IMG/VR virus record: IMGVR_UViG_3300045131_002298
Location: 1 to 64,000 of that record
Direction: 5' to 3' (one strand)
Origin: a virus
DNA length: 64,000 nucleotides
The notes under the pieces were generated by a model that saw only the letters and a program-made list of their open reading frames with translations, had not been told where the DNA came from and did no database searches. Numbering within the stretch: the first letter of the stretch is position 1; the number at the start of each line of letters is the position of its first letter. Of the stretch, positions 16,901-25,558 are shown one piece after another. The translations under genes and the position numbers were made by a program.

Positions 16901-19067
16901 CTATTGAAATAACATCTTTAGCTGCGCCTGTTAATGAAACAGACGTTCCATAAGGCTCTCCAGTAGCTGGATCAATTGCTGCTCTTGTAATAGAGGTTGC
17001 ACTAGTAAAGGATAAACTATCTTGTCCATACTCTGCACCTTTAATTATAGGAGCATCTATAACTAGTACTTTTCTTCTCGTACCTATTATAGGTTCATAC
17101 GTCTTCTTAATCTTAGCGTAATATGTGGCTCCATCTATCGGCTGACTTCCACCTAAGGACCAATCTATACAAGGACCAGCTCCTTCAATTACACTTCTTT
17201 GATAATCTACAGATACGCTATAGTCAAACTTTTCATCGTGGCATTCAGTAAGTGAATCAGATATGCCAATTATAGATGATAAATCCTCTACCTCATCATA
17301 AGTATGAAGATTACTACGTGTCATCGTAACAACTGACTCAGTCTTATACGACATATCAGTAACTTCTTTAATATAATAATGATTCAGTTGGTATAATCTC
17401 GTCCCTTGGGGAAGATAGGTTCCTGCTGCAAGCCCCAAAATAGGTGCCGCATCATTCGAGGTGGGAGCCGATATTGTTAGGCTATTTCCTTCCCTTGCTC
17501 TAAGCTGTAAAACCGTAGTCGCAACATAAGTCATTAAATCAGCAGGATAGCCGTCTGAGACTATCTTGGCTGCGATAGCTGCCCCTACTTGTGCAGCAGT
17601 AGACTCAGATGTAAAAGCGACCTCATGGAAGTCACCACTACCTACCTTAAACTTTAGTGTCTTCCCATTTAAACTATAGGTTTGAGCAATTGTGCCTGTG
17701 CACACACCCCCATCATAATCAAACACGTCGCAGGCTGATTCGTTTTCGCTCGCAGTTACTCTGGCTTTATTAAACTCTATAAATCTAGTCCCGTCAAATT
17801 GAACTTTAAATCCTTTAGGATAAGCAACCCCTCTTCCTATTTTAAGCTGTAACTTCTCAGCGTCATCCTCGTGGTCCACAATCTGATAACTAAAGTTCTC
17901 AGTAACAAAGTGACCAGATACGTCATAAATACCTTCAGCAATTCTCTTCTGGAGTTCAGTTCTCTCCATCGGTAGTGTAGTTGTCTTTTCTATACCATCC
18001 ACAAATCGCTGTATTTCAATTGAACCAACAGTATCTAATACATATGTATATACATAAACTAATCTATCAGCCCCCGTCTGCTCATATCTATGGTCTATTA
18101 ATTCATCTATATTTCTAATATAATCGTCATCAAGATAGGTCTGAACCGTAGGTGTAACAGTTATACCAACAACTTCTTCGCCAAAGCCTGTAAGCGTAAC
18201 TAAAGCCTCTGGAACCGTTACAAATTGACCGTCTAAATAAATTACTCCCTCTGTAAAAGTATACTTCCATGAAGCAGTAATATCTACCTTGCAGCCAGTG
18301 CCTCCCCCAGCAGAAGTTGTGGTTAACCCAGTGCCATCATAATATCCACTTCCGGCTGTAGTAACCGTCAAAGTAGCCACAGCAGTTCCACTTAAAGTAG
18401 CAACGGTAGCGATAGCTCCACTTCCCTCTGTGCTATATATTGTAAGAGTATCTCCTACCTCATATCCTGTCCCGGCATTACCAGCAGTAACTGTAGCTGT
18501 TAAAACTGTACCCCTTGCGTAAGGGACAGGCTTGCAACCTTCTCTAATATCACCATTTCTAAATGTGGTGTCACCTAGGTTTTTTGTGTCCCGCATGTGT
18601 AACCATTGCTGGTCCATGCCCTCTGGTCTTTGCCAATACTTCCCATTGTTCCACAATAACGCCTGCCAGTTGTCCCTACCAGATGTATTTGTTGTAGGTG
18701 GCTCTTCACCTAAATCTAGTGATAACCCCGTATCATCTAGCACGTTAGCAGAAGGTGTTGATGTTCCTATTAAATAATATTCATTATCGGTGTGTTTCCT
18801 AAAGAACTTTATACTACGTGCTGCTGCTGAAACACTTTCACAACTAAGCCTAATAAAATTATTGGCAGTTAATGTTGCATTACCATTAGTTACTGTAGTT
18901 ACGGAACTTTGTATAGTCTCGCCTACATTTGTAGTAAACGTAGCTACATAACTATATGAGGTTGAGCCCGTAGTCCCGTGAACATCTGCTTCAACTGTAG
19001 GAGCAGAAATAGACTCCCCGGCACGGAGTTTATAATCGTACATTGCGGAATCAAGTATACCTGACAT
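13908..19067 (-). CDS. Giant baseplate-associated protein, DUF4815-like
   Basis: 1719 residues (MSGILDSAMYDYKL). The region about 250-440, with EGVIYLDGQFVTV, YEQTGADRLVYVY and the segment NFSYQIVDH, resembles DUF4815 proteins of T4-like phages, which are virion components near the baseplate. Residues about 455-550 (YSLNGKTLKFKVGSG … ILGLAAGTYLPQG) are a copy of the domain also inserted in the sheath and in the 44531-43584 connector. The C-terminal half (from about 1050) is beta-rich, with segments like QTFVVNNDLTYISELGLFF. It follows directly on the wedge genes and precedes the fibres, so it probably links fibres to the baseplate. Confidence 0.65.
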   Translation of the reverse strand: MSGILDSAMYDYKLRAGESISAPTVEADVHGTTGSTSYSYVATFTTNVGETIQSSVTTVTNGNATLTANNFIRLSCESVSAAARSIKFFRKHTDNEYYLIGTSTPSANVLDDTGLSLDLGEEPPTTNTSGRDNWQALLWNNGKYWQRPEGMDQQWLHMRDTKNLGDTTFRNGDIREGCKPVPYARGTVLTATVTAGNAGTGYEVGDTLTIYSTEGSGAIATVATLSGTAVATLTVTTAGSGYYDGTGLTTTSAGGGTGCKVDITASWKYTFTEGVIYLDGQFVTVPEALVTLTGFGEEVVGITVTPTVQTYLDDDYIRNIDELIDHRYEQTGADRLVYVYTYVLDTVGSIEIQRFVDGIEKTTTLPMERTELQKRIAEGIYDVSGHFVTENFSYQIVDHEDDAEKLQLKIGRGVAYPKGFKVQFDGTRFIEFNKARVTASENESACDVFDYDGGVCTGTIAQTYSLNGKTLKFKVGSGDFHEVAFTSESTAAQVGAAIAAKIVSDGYPADLMTYVATTVLQLRAREGNSLTISAPTSNDAAPILGLAAGTYLPQGTRLYQLNHYYIKEVTDMSYKTESVVTMTRSNLHTYDEVEDLSSIIGISDSLTECHDEKFDYSVSVDYQRSVIEGAGPCIDWSLGGSQPIDGATYYAKIKKTYEPIIGTRRKVLVIDAPIIKGAEYGQDSLSFTSATSITRAAIDPATGEPYGTSVSLTGAAKDVISIVRINNSAGQSATQYTSYSLLKNSGALSHDTSQIDWSAAGEHGTGVTGQPISSATYYVTFYAWAHILEGDVVTAASYDSYTDIEMYGGLYLRDCLDFRTTGTMPGSGEDPGFDYEYYLGRIDKLTIDDFGNFRLITGAPALAPPAPPDQSGVLTLAVIHVPAYTYSISDVAVVSVEPKRITQRGIQRLQERIERLEYWNTVNDLEKEVSNKDLYGLVGGVATTAEKQGVFTDALTGFGKIDLNFSTGGLAHTAAIDRNERCIRLPASQDMQVIEVDLDNSVHVRQAGNSIMLDYQPEVFDEQTQAGITVNGASDFTYENYYGHMLITPEIDVFVDSAQLPQLNIDFDSNLQPLLDTINPTVVSEVDWGGWSNGLPRTTNWHQYAGVWSAPTWTGVFDTTRTGTQQVESLVPNKVTQEMGDRVVDFTLQGMMRSGVTIACDVIGLLPNVDHAVTMNGIACDLTYDSSPVNHSGAIGSHTYQSKTTVTSSNTGSLTATFLVPEGIPIGNAIIRVFYYADPDISTATANYYTAGFTQTNQNTVVGISSIEKVITTETVTETGQVIVQGDPLAQTFVVNNDLTYISELGLFFKTKSATMPYTVQIRNTVNGYPGPLVYASKTLTPDDIDVSTDSSIETRFVFDNVLGYNPGQEYCFVGIPSGGSTDFNLYSSELGTVDILTGQRIVVHTCEGVLFHGPNNRTWEPWTKRDLKYKLYKSNFENDCQIVWTELTGIQASILVMAVEEFIAPGTNVTWAYSLDSGVTWIPFHPYINTELDDIITKLQLRVDVTSLGGSYQIVDKFAGILLLYHNASASYIGNDSEFSDALSYPNKVSAFMDLDTDGTNGTGVRSVTPKFSVDDGVTWVELGLKEGYTPVALDDPWYSYQFETPDEASITNATNAEPIVITSAAHGYKEGAIVTIDSVGGNSNANGDWVVTNADTNTFELYTTAGVASVGNNAYTTGGTIVMKEFSQLRPLIYLETSNRALTPKVRNIGFIASRVE

Positions 19068-19085
19068 CTAATTTTGCTCCTATGT

Positions 19086-19598
19086 TTATCTAAATTCTAA
19101 AGCTATTTTTACTTCTTCTTGTCTGTCTGCCGCCATTGTTGTAACTGTATCGTTATGCACATAAACCAACACACCTTCGTCACTGACATCAGCAGGTATT
19201 AAAAAATCATCACTTTCATGTCCAGTTGTAGGAGTAAGATTAGCAAATAGACCTATCTGTCTAAAATTTCCGTATACTTGCTCAACTACTGGGTCAAACA
19301 TTACGTCTACAATTAGAAATCTAGCGTCCTCATCATATGCATCCTCATCATCAACATAAGCGTATCCCTGACTATTGATAATAATATGTGCATCAGTAGA
19401 CACTATCTTAGATAATGTAACTAAAGCAGCCTTAACATAAACTATTGGCTCTTCAATTGTAGTTGCAGATACTGGATCATCCGGAGGATCAGCCTCATTA
19501 TCCCAAGCTGTGGTCCTTCCTATTGCTCCCCACAATTCATTATTAGTCTTAAACTGTAAGGCTCTTAGTACTCTACCTGTATAAGTAGTTGCTCCCAT
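19086..19598 (-). CDS. Probable baseplate wedge component
   Basis: 170 residues (MGATTYTGRVLRALQF). The start, with an NNELWGAIGRTTAW segment, and the later VEQVYGNFRQIGLFANL segment are typical, from memory, of a family found beside gpI- and gpJ-like genes in myoviruses. It sits between the gpI-like gene and the DUF4815-like protein. A specific T4 counterpart cannot be assigned by eye. Confidence 0.5.
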   Translation of the reverse strand: MGATTYTGRVLRALQFKTNNELWGAIGRTTAWDNEADPPDDPVSATTIEEPIVYVKAALVTLSKIVSTDAHIIINSQGYAYVDDEDAYDEDARFLIVDVMFDPVVEQVYGNFRQIGLFANLTPTTGHESDDFLIPADVSDEGVLVYVHNDTVTTMAADRQEEVKIALEFR

Positions 19599-19611
19599 TT
19601 ATACGTCCTTA

Positions 19612-20577
19612 TTAATTTGGTATTATTTCTGTAATTTCTGGTGGATCTTGTAATAATGCGTGCTCCACGGTAAGTGGGTTACTTACAGTACCCTCGCTTA
19701 TAGGAATAGTATTAGATACTCTTAAATTACTATTTACTGTTAGGTATCCGCCCATAACATTAGAATCTCCCAACTCAAATATCTCTACTCGCTGAATTGA
19801 GCCCAGCCGCTCAAAACCAATCCAGAAGGATTGCCCTATAATTCCTCTTCCTATCGCTATATCATCAAGATCGTTATCTTCGAAGATGCCCTTACGACCA
19901 AAATTGCAATCAATTGCAAATATAACTTCTGGAGAATGAACAGTTTTAATCCACCATAATTCACCGGCGGCATTTGTCTCCGCCATTCCAGTAGTTAATT
20001 CGTACCAATCTACGGTATGGTCTACTGTAAGCTCAAAGCTACCATCGTGCCAGTAATTATTATCCATGATTACACAATCAGTGCAACCAATACGACCCTG
20101 CTTACCAACTATCATAAGCCTAGAAGCATTATCCTGTATTTCACAGAAATCGCTCCCAGCTAATTTTACTTCATCCCTAAGCCTTAATTCTGTACCTTTG
20201 TAGGAATGACGTGTAATAGCACTTTGTATTCGTTCTCTATTAAATCTTCGGCTCTTGTCATCACGCCAATTATGCCCAACAAGATCAGTAAGGAAAGGCA
20301 AAAATCTATCTTGGATCACCTGAACATTATGAGTCCGCAGCAGCTCCCCAACAAAATTCTCAATGCGCTCAAAAGCACTATCTGGAACCTTAAGAAAACG
20401 TTCCAGCATGCCCTCCACACCAATTAGTTTGCTGCATTGAGGGCACCTAGTATCAGTATGATCCTCAGGGATAGCATAACCACAAGACTGACATTCATCT
20501 TTCAAGACGACATCAGTGACTCGTAAGTCTAATGCTTTCCAGATTTCAGGTAAACGATCAAATAAATTACTAGGCAT
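19612..20577 (-). CDS. Baseplate protein, P2 gpI-like, with zinc ribbon
   Basis: 321 residues (MPSNLFDRLPEIWKAL). The N-terminal LFDRLPEIW and the ERIENFVGELLRTHNVQ … FLPFLTDLVGHNW segments match the tail protein I (baseplate wedge) family. Two CxxC pairs at about 29-50 (CQSCG, CPQC) form an extra zinc ribbon not usual in gpI. The C-terminal part is beta-rich. One copy of the 16-bp dyad (19904-19919) is in this gene and is read as AIDCN. The gene follows the gpJ-like gene by 7 bp. Confidence 0.72.
   Translation of the reverse strand: MPSNLFDRLPEIWKALDLRVTDVVLKDECQSCGYAIPEDHTDTRCPQCSKLIGVEGMLERFLKVPDSAFERIENFVGELLRTHNVQVIQDRFLPFLTDLVGHNWRDDKSRRFNRERIQSAITRHSYKGTELRLRDEVKLAGSDFCEIQDNASRLMIVGKQGRIGCTDCVIMDNNYWHDGSFELTVDHTVDWYELTTGMAETNAAGELWWIKTVHSPEVIFAIDCNFGRKGIFEDNDLDDIAIGRGIIGQSFWIGFERLGSIQRVEIFELGDSNVMGGYLTVNSNLRVSNTIPISEGTVSNPLTVEHALLQDPPEITEIIPN
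19904..19919 (+). repeat. 16-bp dyad, copy 1 (inside gpI-like gene)
   Basis: TTGCAATCAATTGCAA, 7-bp arms with central CA. It lies within coding sequence, in frame as AIDCN on the minus strand. Confidence 0.85.
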
Positions 20578-20584
20578 TTAATCC

Positions 20585-22027
20585 TTATGTTGCTACAGTG
20601 ATTGTTATAGTTCCGATGGTTGTTATCTGCCCATGATCAGGATAAACATTAACTACTGCGTCGTCAAATTCTACCCACGAAACACCTGTAACTGCCATGA
20701 TGGTTGTGTGTAGACTACCTAGAGAGAATACCATGTTCACGTCATTGTTGTCAACGTGAAAATACGAATTGATTGCAGTAGTTACAGAAGAAATTACAGA
20801 CTCACTTGAATATCCGTAGTTAACTCCAATGCTACACGTAATATCTACTGGAACTTCTTCGGCATCCAGCAAAATATATCTACCAGACCATCCGCCCAGA
20901 CAAGCAATACTCGTGAGTTGCGCCATAATGGTATCATAAAGTGTGGAGCTCATTTCTCCTCCACCCTCTGGTACCACATAAATAACTACATACAAATGAG
21001 GCCACCTGTCAACGTCATTACGATCAATACACTCACAACGCTTCACCCCAGGAATACTCAATACAAGCGCTTCATAATCTTCTTTTGTAACAGCGCGTCT
21101 TTGAGTGCGCACAACTTTAGGAATACGTGTCCTAAAATCTTCAATGCTCTCTACACCAGCCCCACCAGTAGCAGAGGTTGTATTAGTTACAGTAACTAAA
21201 ACATCATATTCACCGTCAATACTTGTAATTGTGCCCGAACCTGTGTTTCCAGATGCTCCATCACACTTTATATATGACAACACATAAGAGGTGCCAGATA
21301 CCAAGCTCTTACCAACAGTGCCATTACCAATAGTAAAAAATACTGTGTCAGAAATCCCATTATAAAGATCAGCATAAACTTCAAGAGCAAAATGTTCATC
21401 ATCACTAAAAGATCTATAGAAACTTTCAACCTCTTCCCAAGTAATCAAGCTATTCTCTACAAAAGTAACACTATCAGCAGCCACCCCTGTTCCCATATTA
21501 TAATAGTAACGCCCTGTTTTCTGATCCAGTGTAAAGTCACTAATAGTAAGGGTCCTAGTGATACGCTCTCCCTGCGTAACAGTAATATCTTTATATGAAT
21601 CAGACACCTGCATTGTAACAGCGGTATTTAAGAGATAACCTGTTCCATCTGCTTTATAAAAACGCGCATCTGCAGGAATACTAATAACTCCAGTGTCGCC
21701 TACATTTCCAATGTTAACACTCTTCCTAGTTAATCTAACGGTAGCAATTGCTGCGTTTGGTAGTTTAGGAAGAAGATCAACAGACCGCGCAATATCAATA
21801 AGCGATTGCTTAAATTTTGCTGAGTGAATGAAAGACTCGGCAAACGCCTCATCTACATATAAAGACATGCTGTCTGTAGCACGAGAAATAAGACGAATCA
21901 AAGCCTGACCGGGATCGCTATAATTTTTATCAGTTAATTCAGGTACTTCCTGCTCTAATATAGATATAAGCCATTCAAACACGGCAGTGTAATCTCTTGC
22001 GGTAAAGGATGTGTAATAACTGGGCAT
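20585..22027 (-). CDS. Baseplate J-like wedge protein
   Basis: 480 residues (MPSYYTSFTARDYTAVFEWL). The layout, with a helical start, a central ADARFY/GTGYLLNTAV beta region, the segment GAGVESIEDFRTRIPKVVRTQ, the VTKEDYEALVLSIPGVKR block and a VVIYVVPEGGG block, is typical of the P2 gpJ / T4 gp6 baseplate wedge family. It forms the inner ring of the baseplate with gp25-like and gpI-like partners. Both partners are adjacent (4 bp and 7 bp away). Confidence is high on family, lower on precise T4 equivalence. Confidence 0.85.
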   Translation of the reverse strand: MPSYYTSFTARDYTAVFEWLISILEQEVPELTDKNYSDPGQALIRLISRATDSMSLYVDEAFAESFIHSAKFKQSLIDIARSVDLLPKLPNAAIATVRLTRKSVNIGNVGDTGVISIPADARFYKADGTGYLLNTAVTMQVSDSYKDITVTQGERITRTLTISDFTLDQKTGRYYYNMGTGVAADSVTFVENSLITWEEVESFYRSFSDDEHFALEVYADLYNGISDTVFFTIGNGTVGKSLVSGTSYVLSYIKCDGASGNTGSGTITSIDGEYDVLVTVTNTTSATGGAGVESIEDFRTRIPKVVRTQRRAVTKEDYEALVLSIPGVKRCECIDRNDVDRWPHLYVVIYVVPEGGGEMSSTLYDTIMAQLTSIACLGGWSGRYILLDAEEVPVDITCSIGVNYGYSSESVISSVTTAINSYFHVDNNDVNMVFSLGSLHTTIMAVTGVSWVEFDDAVVNVYPDHGQITTIGTITITVAT

Positions 22028-22030
22028 AAA

Positions 22031-22894
22031 TTATCTCCTAGTATTAATAAGAAGAATCCGCTCTTTAGACGGAACTCTAAGTAATGTTCCTGTTTCAGGG
22101 AAATTATTAGGATTTAAGATATCTCTAGTTCCGCCCTCAATAGCTTTATCCTGGATATAACAGAGGTAGGGATAAAACCAATACCTAACTTCTCCAAGTA
22201 ATGCGTAAGAAATTAACATCCATGTATCAGCTGGCTTTATCATATAAAAAATATCATCAGGAGCAGGAGGAATATTTATGTTTCGTAGTATTCTAAGATA
22301 CTTTAAATCATTATTATAATATGCTGTTCTTTTATAATATCTACTTATTAAATCATGACCATTGTCGTCTATTACACTAGCAGGATATTCCTGAACACGA
22401 ACTTGTCTAACTGTAACAAAAGGAGTAACTAGATTCTTAGGGTGTTGCTGTGTTGCATACTCTATAGAAGCTACAACTGGCAATTCTCCCCTATCTGTTT
22501 GTAAGCCAGTTGGATACCACTGTACCCCATTTTCAGGATACTTTGCTCTTTTGTCCCATCTCTCAGTGGAAAATTTTAAGTAGGAGCTAAAAAGTAATTG
22601 AAATTCTACTGTATTGGGCTCAAATATTGCGAGAGCTGTTCGTGAGCCATACCAAGGAAGATTCGACCATTCTTTTTCATGCGTTAAAAGTATATTATAA
22701 ATAGACTCTGCTACATGATTAGTAGTGTCTTCTACATCACCTCTAATAGTCCATCGCTCTTGAATATATGCAACAGCCACTGATACAGAATCATAAAATC
22801 CCTCAGAAGTAGATATTCCATTTGTATTTCTATTAAGACGAAAAGGCCAAGATATGCCTTTCCCTAGAAAAGAGCCCGTACGACCTGTAGTCAT
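22031..22894 (-). CDS. gp25-like baseplate wedge protein with LysM-like tail
   Basis: 287 residues (MTTGRTGSFLGKGISWPF). Residues about 12-110 carry the gp25 signature: GISWPFRL, VAYIQERW, IRGDVEDTTNHVAESIYNIL and LPWYGSR, with EFQ at the end. The C-terminal 70 residues (PADTWMLISYALLG … YWFYPYLCYIQDK … PNNFPETGTLLRVPS) look like a LysM-type domain, which in tails holds proteins together. gp25-like proteins start sheath assembly at the baseplate. Its start overlaps the HNH gene's end (ATGA-type). Confidence 0.8.
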   Translation of the reverse strand: MTTGRTGSFLGKGISWPFRLNRNTNGISTSEGFYDSVSVAVAYIQERWTIRGDVEDTTNHVAESIYNILLTHEKEWSNLPWYGSRTALAIFEPNTVEFQLLFSSYLKFSTERWDKRAKYPENGVQWYPTGLQTDRGELPVVASIEYATQQHPKNLVTPFVTVRQVRVQEYPASVIDDNGHDLISRYYKRTAYYNNDLKYLRILRNINIPPAPDDIFYMIKPADTWMLISYALLGEVRYWFYPYLCYIQDKAIEGGTRDILNPNNFPETGTLLRVPSKERILLINTRR

Positions 22895-23958
22895 TTACTA
22901 CACCTTTTTCCACTATTATTTAATTTACCTACATGAAATATTCTATCTTCTGTCATATTATTTTCTATCCTATATGCTAGAGCCTTAGCAGATATACCCA
23001 ATGCTCTAGACCATGCTTCGCGTGTCATAGTAATGTCATTGTGTGTAAGTAATACACTATTTTGTTTATTTGAATTCTGCTCTTTTATTGTTACCCACCT
23101 ACAATTATCAGGAGAATAGCCGCTGTTATTATTAATACGATCTAAAGTTAAACTATCCTTATAGCCAGAAACAAACGCCCACTCAACAAAACACTCATTA
23201 TTATTAAGCCATGCATCACATACAACAATACCCCGTCCTCCGTAGTTTTTGTACCCAACGCTACTACTATTATAGCATCTCTTTATTACACTAGATAAAA
23301 TATCTAGTAATCTAGCTCTTCCTTTGCGCGGATTTTTACTCTTTTGGACCGGATTAAATATATCAGCATGAGACCACCCAGCATCATACCTATACTTAAT
23401 TGTATTGCTTTTTATTCCAGAAATATTAGACCACTCCGATAAAGTTTTTTCTTCCCCTCCTATTGTTAAAAATGTATTTCTACTTGTATTTCTATTTTGC
23501 TGAGTAGAAGAACTCCATCTACAATTTTTGGGGGAATAATCTCCTTTATTATTAATTCTATCTATAGTTAATTCATTAGTATAACCATTATCTGAAGCCC
23601 AATTATAAAATACAACAAAATCTTCAAGCCATTCTTTACATACCTTTATTCCGCTGCCACCATACTTAAGATAATTTACACTTTTACGATCGTAACACCT
23701 TCTAATCATCCCACTATATATTGAATAACGTCTAGTGTGTGCTAGACCGTGCTTAAAATTTCTAGCAGTAGTTAACTCTCTATTTAAACAACCACACGAT
23801 CTAGAAATTTCTTTTAATAAACTCTGTTTAGCTACATTCTTCTCGTTGCCACAGTCACATTTACAGCGGTAATAATGAGCAGATCCTCTGTTTTCTACAC
23901 GTTCTATTACAATCCATCTACCAAATCTCTGCCCTGTTAAATCAACAAATTTTCCCAT
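22891..23958 (-). CDS. HNH-family protein with two HNH modules
   Basis: 355 residues (MGKFVDLTGQRFGRW). The order is: zinc ribbon at about 32-57 (CKCDCG, SCGC); HNH 1 at about 77-160 (YGGSGIKVCKEW, IDRINNKGDYSPKNCRW); DNA-binding module at about 172-205 (ISGIKSNTIKYRYDAGW); HNH 2 at about 216-300 (YGGRGIVVCDAW, LDRINNNSGYSPDNCRW); DNA-binding module at about 310-340. Two nuclease modules in one chain is unusual. It overlaps the gp25-like gene by 4 bp, so it is embedded in the baseplate operon. It has its own promoter and leader RNA (24001-24124). Confidence 0.72.
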   Translation of the reverse strand: MGKFVDLTGQRFGRWIVIERVENRGSAHYYRCKCDCGNEKNVAKQSLLKEISRSCGCLNRELTTARNFKHGLAHTRRYSIYSGMIRRCYDRKSVNYLKYGGSGIKVCKEWLEDFVVFYNWASDNGYTNELTIDRINNKGDYSPKNCRWSSSTQQNRNTSRNTFLTIGGEEKTLSEWSNISGIKSNTIKYRYDAGWSHADIFNPVQKSKNPRKGRARLLDILSSVIKRCYNSSSVGYKNYGGRGIVVCDAWLNNNECFVEWAFVSGYKDSLTLDRINNNSGYSPDNCRWVTIKEQNSNKQNSVLLTHNDITMTREAWSRALGISAKALAYRIENNMTEDRIFHVGKLNNSGKRCSK

Positions 23959-24000
23959 AATTATTGTCTCCTACAATATGTTGCTCCTGTGTTTTGTTTT

Positions 24001-24062
24001 AATTGCTGGCAGGCGGTTCAGGAGAATCCCCGCTTTCGAGTGGCCTACCCTAGCCAGCAATT
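24001..24062 (-). ncRNA. Structured leader RNA, copy B (three-way junction)
   Basis: Minus strand: AATTGCTGG pairs with CCAGCAATT. Inside are CTAG, a hairpin GGGT-AGGCC-ACTC, GAAA, and a hairpin GCGG/CCGC with a 13-nt loop containing GGATTCTC. All three stems differ from copy A at 2264-2322 by changes that keep pairing. It ends 43 nt before the HNH gene. Confidence 0.65.
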
Positions 24063-24063
24063 T

Positions 24064-24079
24064 TTGCAATCAATTGCAA
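24064..24079 (+). repeat. 16-bp dyad, copy 2
   Basis: TTGCAATCAATTGCAA, just upstream of leader RNA B and downstream of the promoter at 24096-24124. Confidence 0.85.
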
Positions 24080-24095
24080 ATCATTCTATGTTTCC

Positions 24096-24124
24096 AGTAT
24101 AAACCTATTGTTCACTTTATGCAA
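24096..24124 (-). promoter_or_regulatory. Promoter for leader RNA B and the HNH gene
   Basis: Minus strand TTGCAT (24124-24119), 17 bp, TATACT (24101-24096). Predicted start is about 24089, so the transcript would begin with the dyad then the three-way junction. Confidence 0.65.
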
Positions 24125-24165
24125 GTATATTCGTGTTATTATCATATCTTTTGGGCGGCAAAAAT

Positions 24166-24181
24166 TTGCAATCAATTGCAA
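24166..24181 (+). repeat. 16-bp dyad, copy 3
   Basis: TTGCAATCAATTGCAA, one base past the stop of the Cys-rich gene and 86 bp from copy 2. Both are followed by ATCA. Confidence 0.85.
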
Positions 24182-24182
24182 A

Positions 24183-24998
24183 TCAAGAAGGCTGCACAAT
24201 ACCATAGATGTCTATATTAGTGACGCCTGCATACCCAGCTGATCCGTTGTAAACTGCCATGATAACACCTTCTAATCCTCCACCACTTCCCTCTAAACCA
24301 GTGCCCCCACAATCAGGACATGGAGTTACCACTGTAGCTCCGGCAGGTATCTTTATCACATTCCTAGAGCAATCAAACACTGCAATATCATTTGCAGCAA
24401 AGGTCCCCAAACTAGAAATATACTCAACTGTGAAAGTCCTGTTGTTTCCATTATCTACCTGTGAGAGCAATTTGAAGAAAACAAAAACATCTGCATCGGT
24501 ATCCTTAGTAAAAGCGATATTATCGCCTCCACCCAAGACATTGAAAACAGGTGTTGCATCGTCTCCCGTACTATCAGTCTCACTGACGAAGATAGAGGTC
24601 ACTAATTCTGGATTAGTGTTGTTCATACGAAACAGGCTGTTGGATGCAAAAGCTATAGCTGTAACTGACCCATCTGGATTAGTAGTTGAAGAAGAGGCGA
24701 CAAAATCTACAATAGTAGCATCATACTTAAATGTTAGTTCATAAGGAGCTGCCTCATATACTGTTCCACTTCCTGAAGCATCACTCCGAGAACCGCCCCC
24801 ACCTCCGCCAGAACCACCACCGGCAGCGCCAGAGCCGCCACAAGAAGAGCAACTGTCAGAATAAGGGGTCATTGCTTGTTGACACGATGCATTACATTCA
24901 GATTGATAACTACAGCACTGTCCTGTAATTTCTTTTTGATTTCCGCCCCCACAACCAGAAGATACCGCCGCTGAACATGCGGCTGCTGAACATCCCAT
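24183..24998 (-). CDS. Cys-rich virion-associated protein
   Basis: 271 residues. The first 60 hold about 12 cysteines (MGCSAAACSAAV, CCSYQSECNASC, CSSCGG), followed by a Gly/Ser linker. A beta domain occupies about 85-225 (YELTFKYDATIVDFV … AFTKDTDADVFVFFK), and a CPDCGGTG knuckle precedes the Gly-rich end. No family recognised. It lies between the gp25-like and hub genes, so a baseplate role is likely. The cysteines may bind metal or cross-link. Confidence 0.55.
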   Translation of the reverse strand: MGCSAAACSAAVSSGCGGGNQKEITGQCCSYQSECNASCQQAMTPYSDSCSSCGGSGAAGGGSGGGGGGSRSDASGSGTVYEAAPYELTFKYDATIVDFVASSSTTNPDGSVTAIAFASNSLFRMNNTNPELVTSIFVSETDSTGDDATPVFNVLGGGDNIAFTKDTDADVFVFFKLLSQVDNGNNRTFTVEYISSLGTFAANDIAVFDCSRNVIKIPAGATVVTPCPDCGGTGLEGSGGGLEGVIMAVYNGSAGYAGVTNIDIYGIVQPS

Positions 24999-25013
24999 TA
25001 TCTATTCTCCTGC

Positions 25014-25556
25014 CTAGGCCCCATAAGTTTTGACACTAACACTACCGCCGCCTTTATTGGTTTCCTGTATCAAATGATATGTAGAAGTAATTTTAGCTGC
25101 ATTTCCGTGAACAATTAATTCAGTGCCTTTACTATAGAGAGCTACAAAGCCATCAGTAATAAGTATACCATTTTGACCATCACCAGTAGCCATAAGTATT
25201 GTAGGTTTTCTGCCGCCTCCGCTATCAAAAGACATACCAGTCCCATCTGGATTACTTACCTTGATAAAAGAAGGCTTACTAACATCTGCAGTACCAGAAG
25301 CAAAATGCTTTGTACCTCGTTCCTCACTTGGGGGACTCTTACCGTTACCTAAACCACTTTTAGAGGGAGAAGATATAAATAGACCCTGACCTAAATTTCC
25401 TACAAGTGTAGTAATACAATTTTTCTCCCCACGTATAGAGACTAAACCTGCTCCACCTGTATCTGTAAATGCTATCATATTAGGAGGTCCTAGTGGTCCT
25501 TCTTTTTGAAATGCATTTCCTACTTCATGATGAGTATTTAATTTTTTTACAGCCAT
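25014..25556 (-). CDS. Baseplate-hub region protein, unknown
   Basis: 180 residues (MAVKKLNTHHEVGNAFQ). The chain is Gly- and Ser-rich with short beta strands (IAFTDTGGAGLVSIRG, ELIVHGNAAKITSTYHLIQ), the pattern of a beta-helix such as spike proteins have. It lies directly downstream of the OB-fold hub protein (2-bp gap). A spike or spike-cap role is plausible by analogy with gp5/gpV neighbours. No specific match recognised. Confidence 0.5.
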   Translation of the reverse strand: MAVKKLNTHHEVGNAFQKEGPLGPPNMIAFTDTGGAGLVSIRGEKNCITTLVGNLGQGLFISSPSKSGLGNGKSPPSEERGTKHFASGTADVSKPSFIKVSNPDGTGMSFDSGGGRKPTILMATGDGQNGILITDGFVALYSKGTELIVHGNAAKITSTYHLIQETNKGGGSVSVKTYGA

Positions 25557-25558
25557 GT

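Noticed and set aside
2264-24062. Hammerhead ribozyme as identity of the leader RNAs
   Set aside because: The CUGAUGA core is absent, and the GAAA of copy B is AAAAA in copy A.
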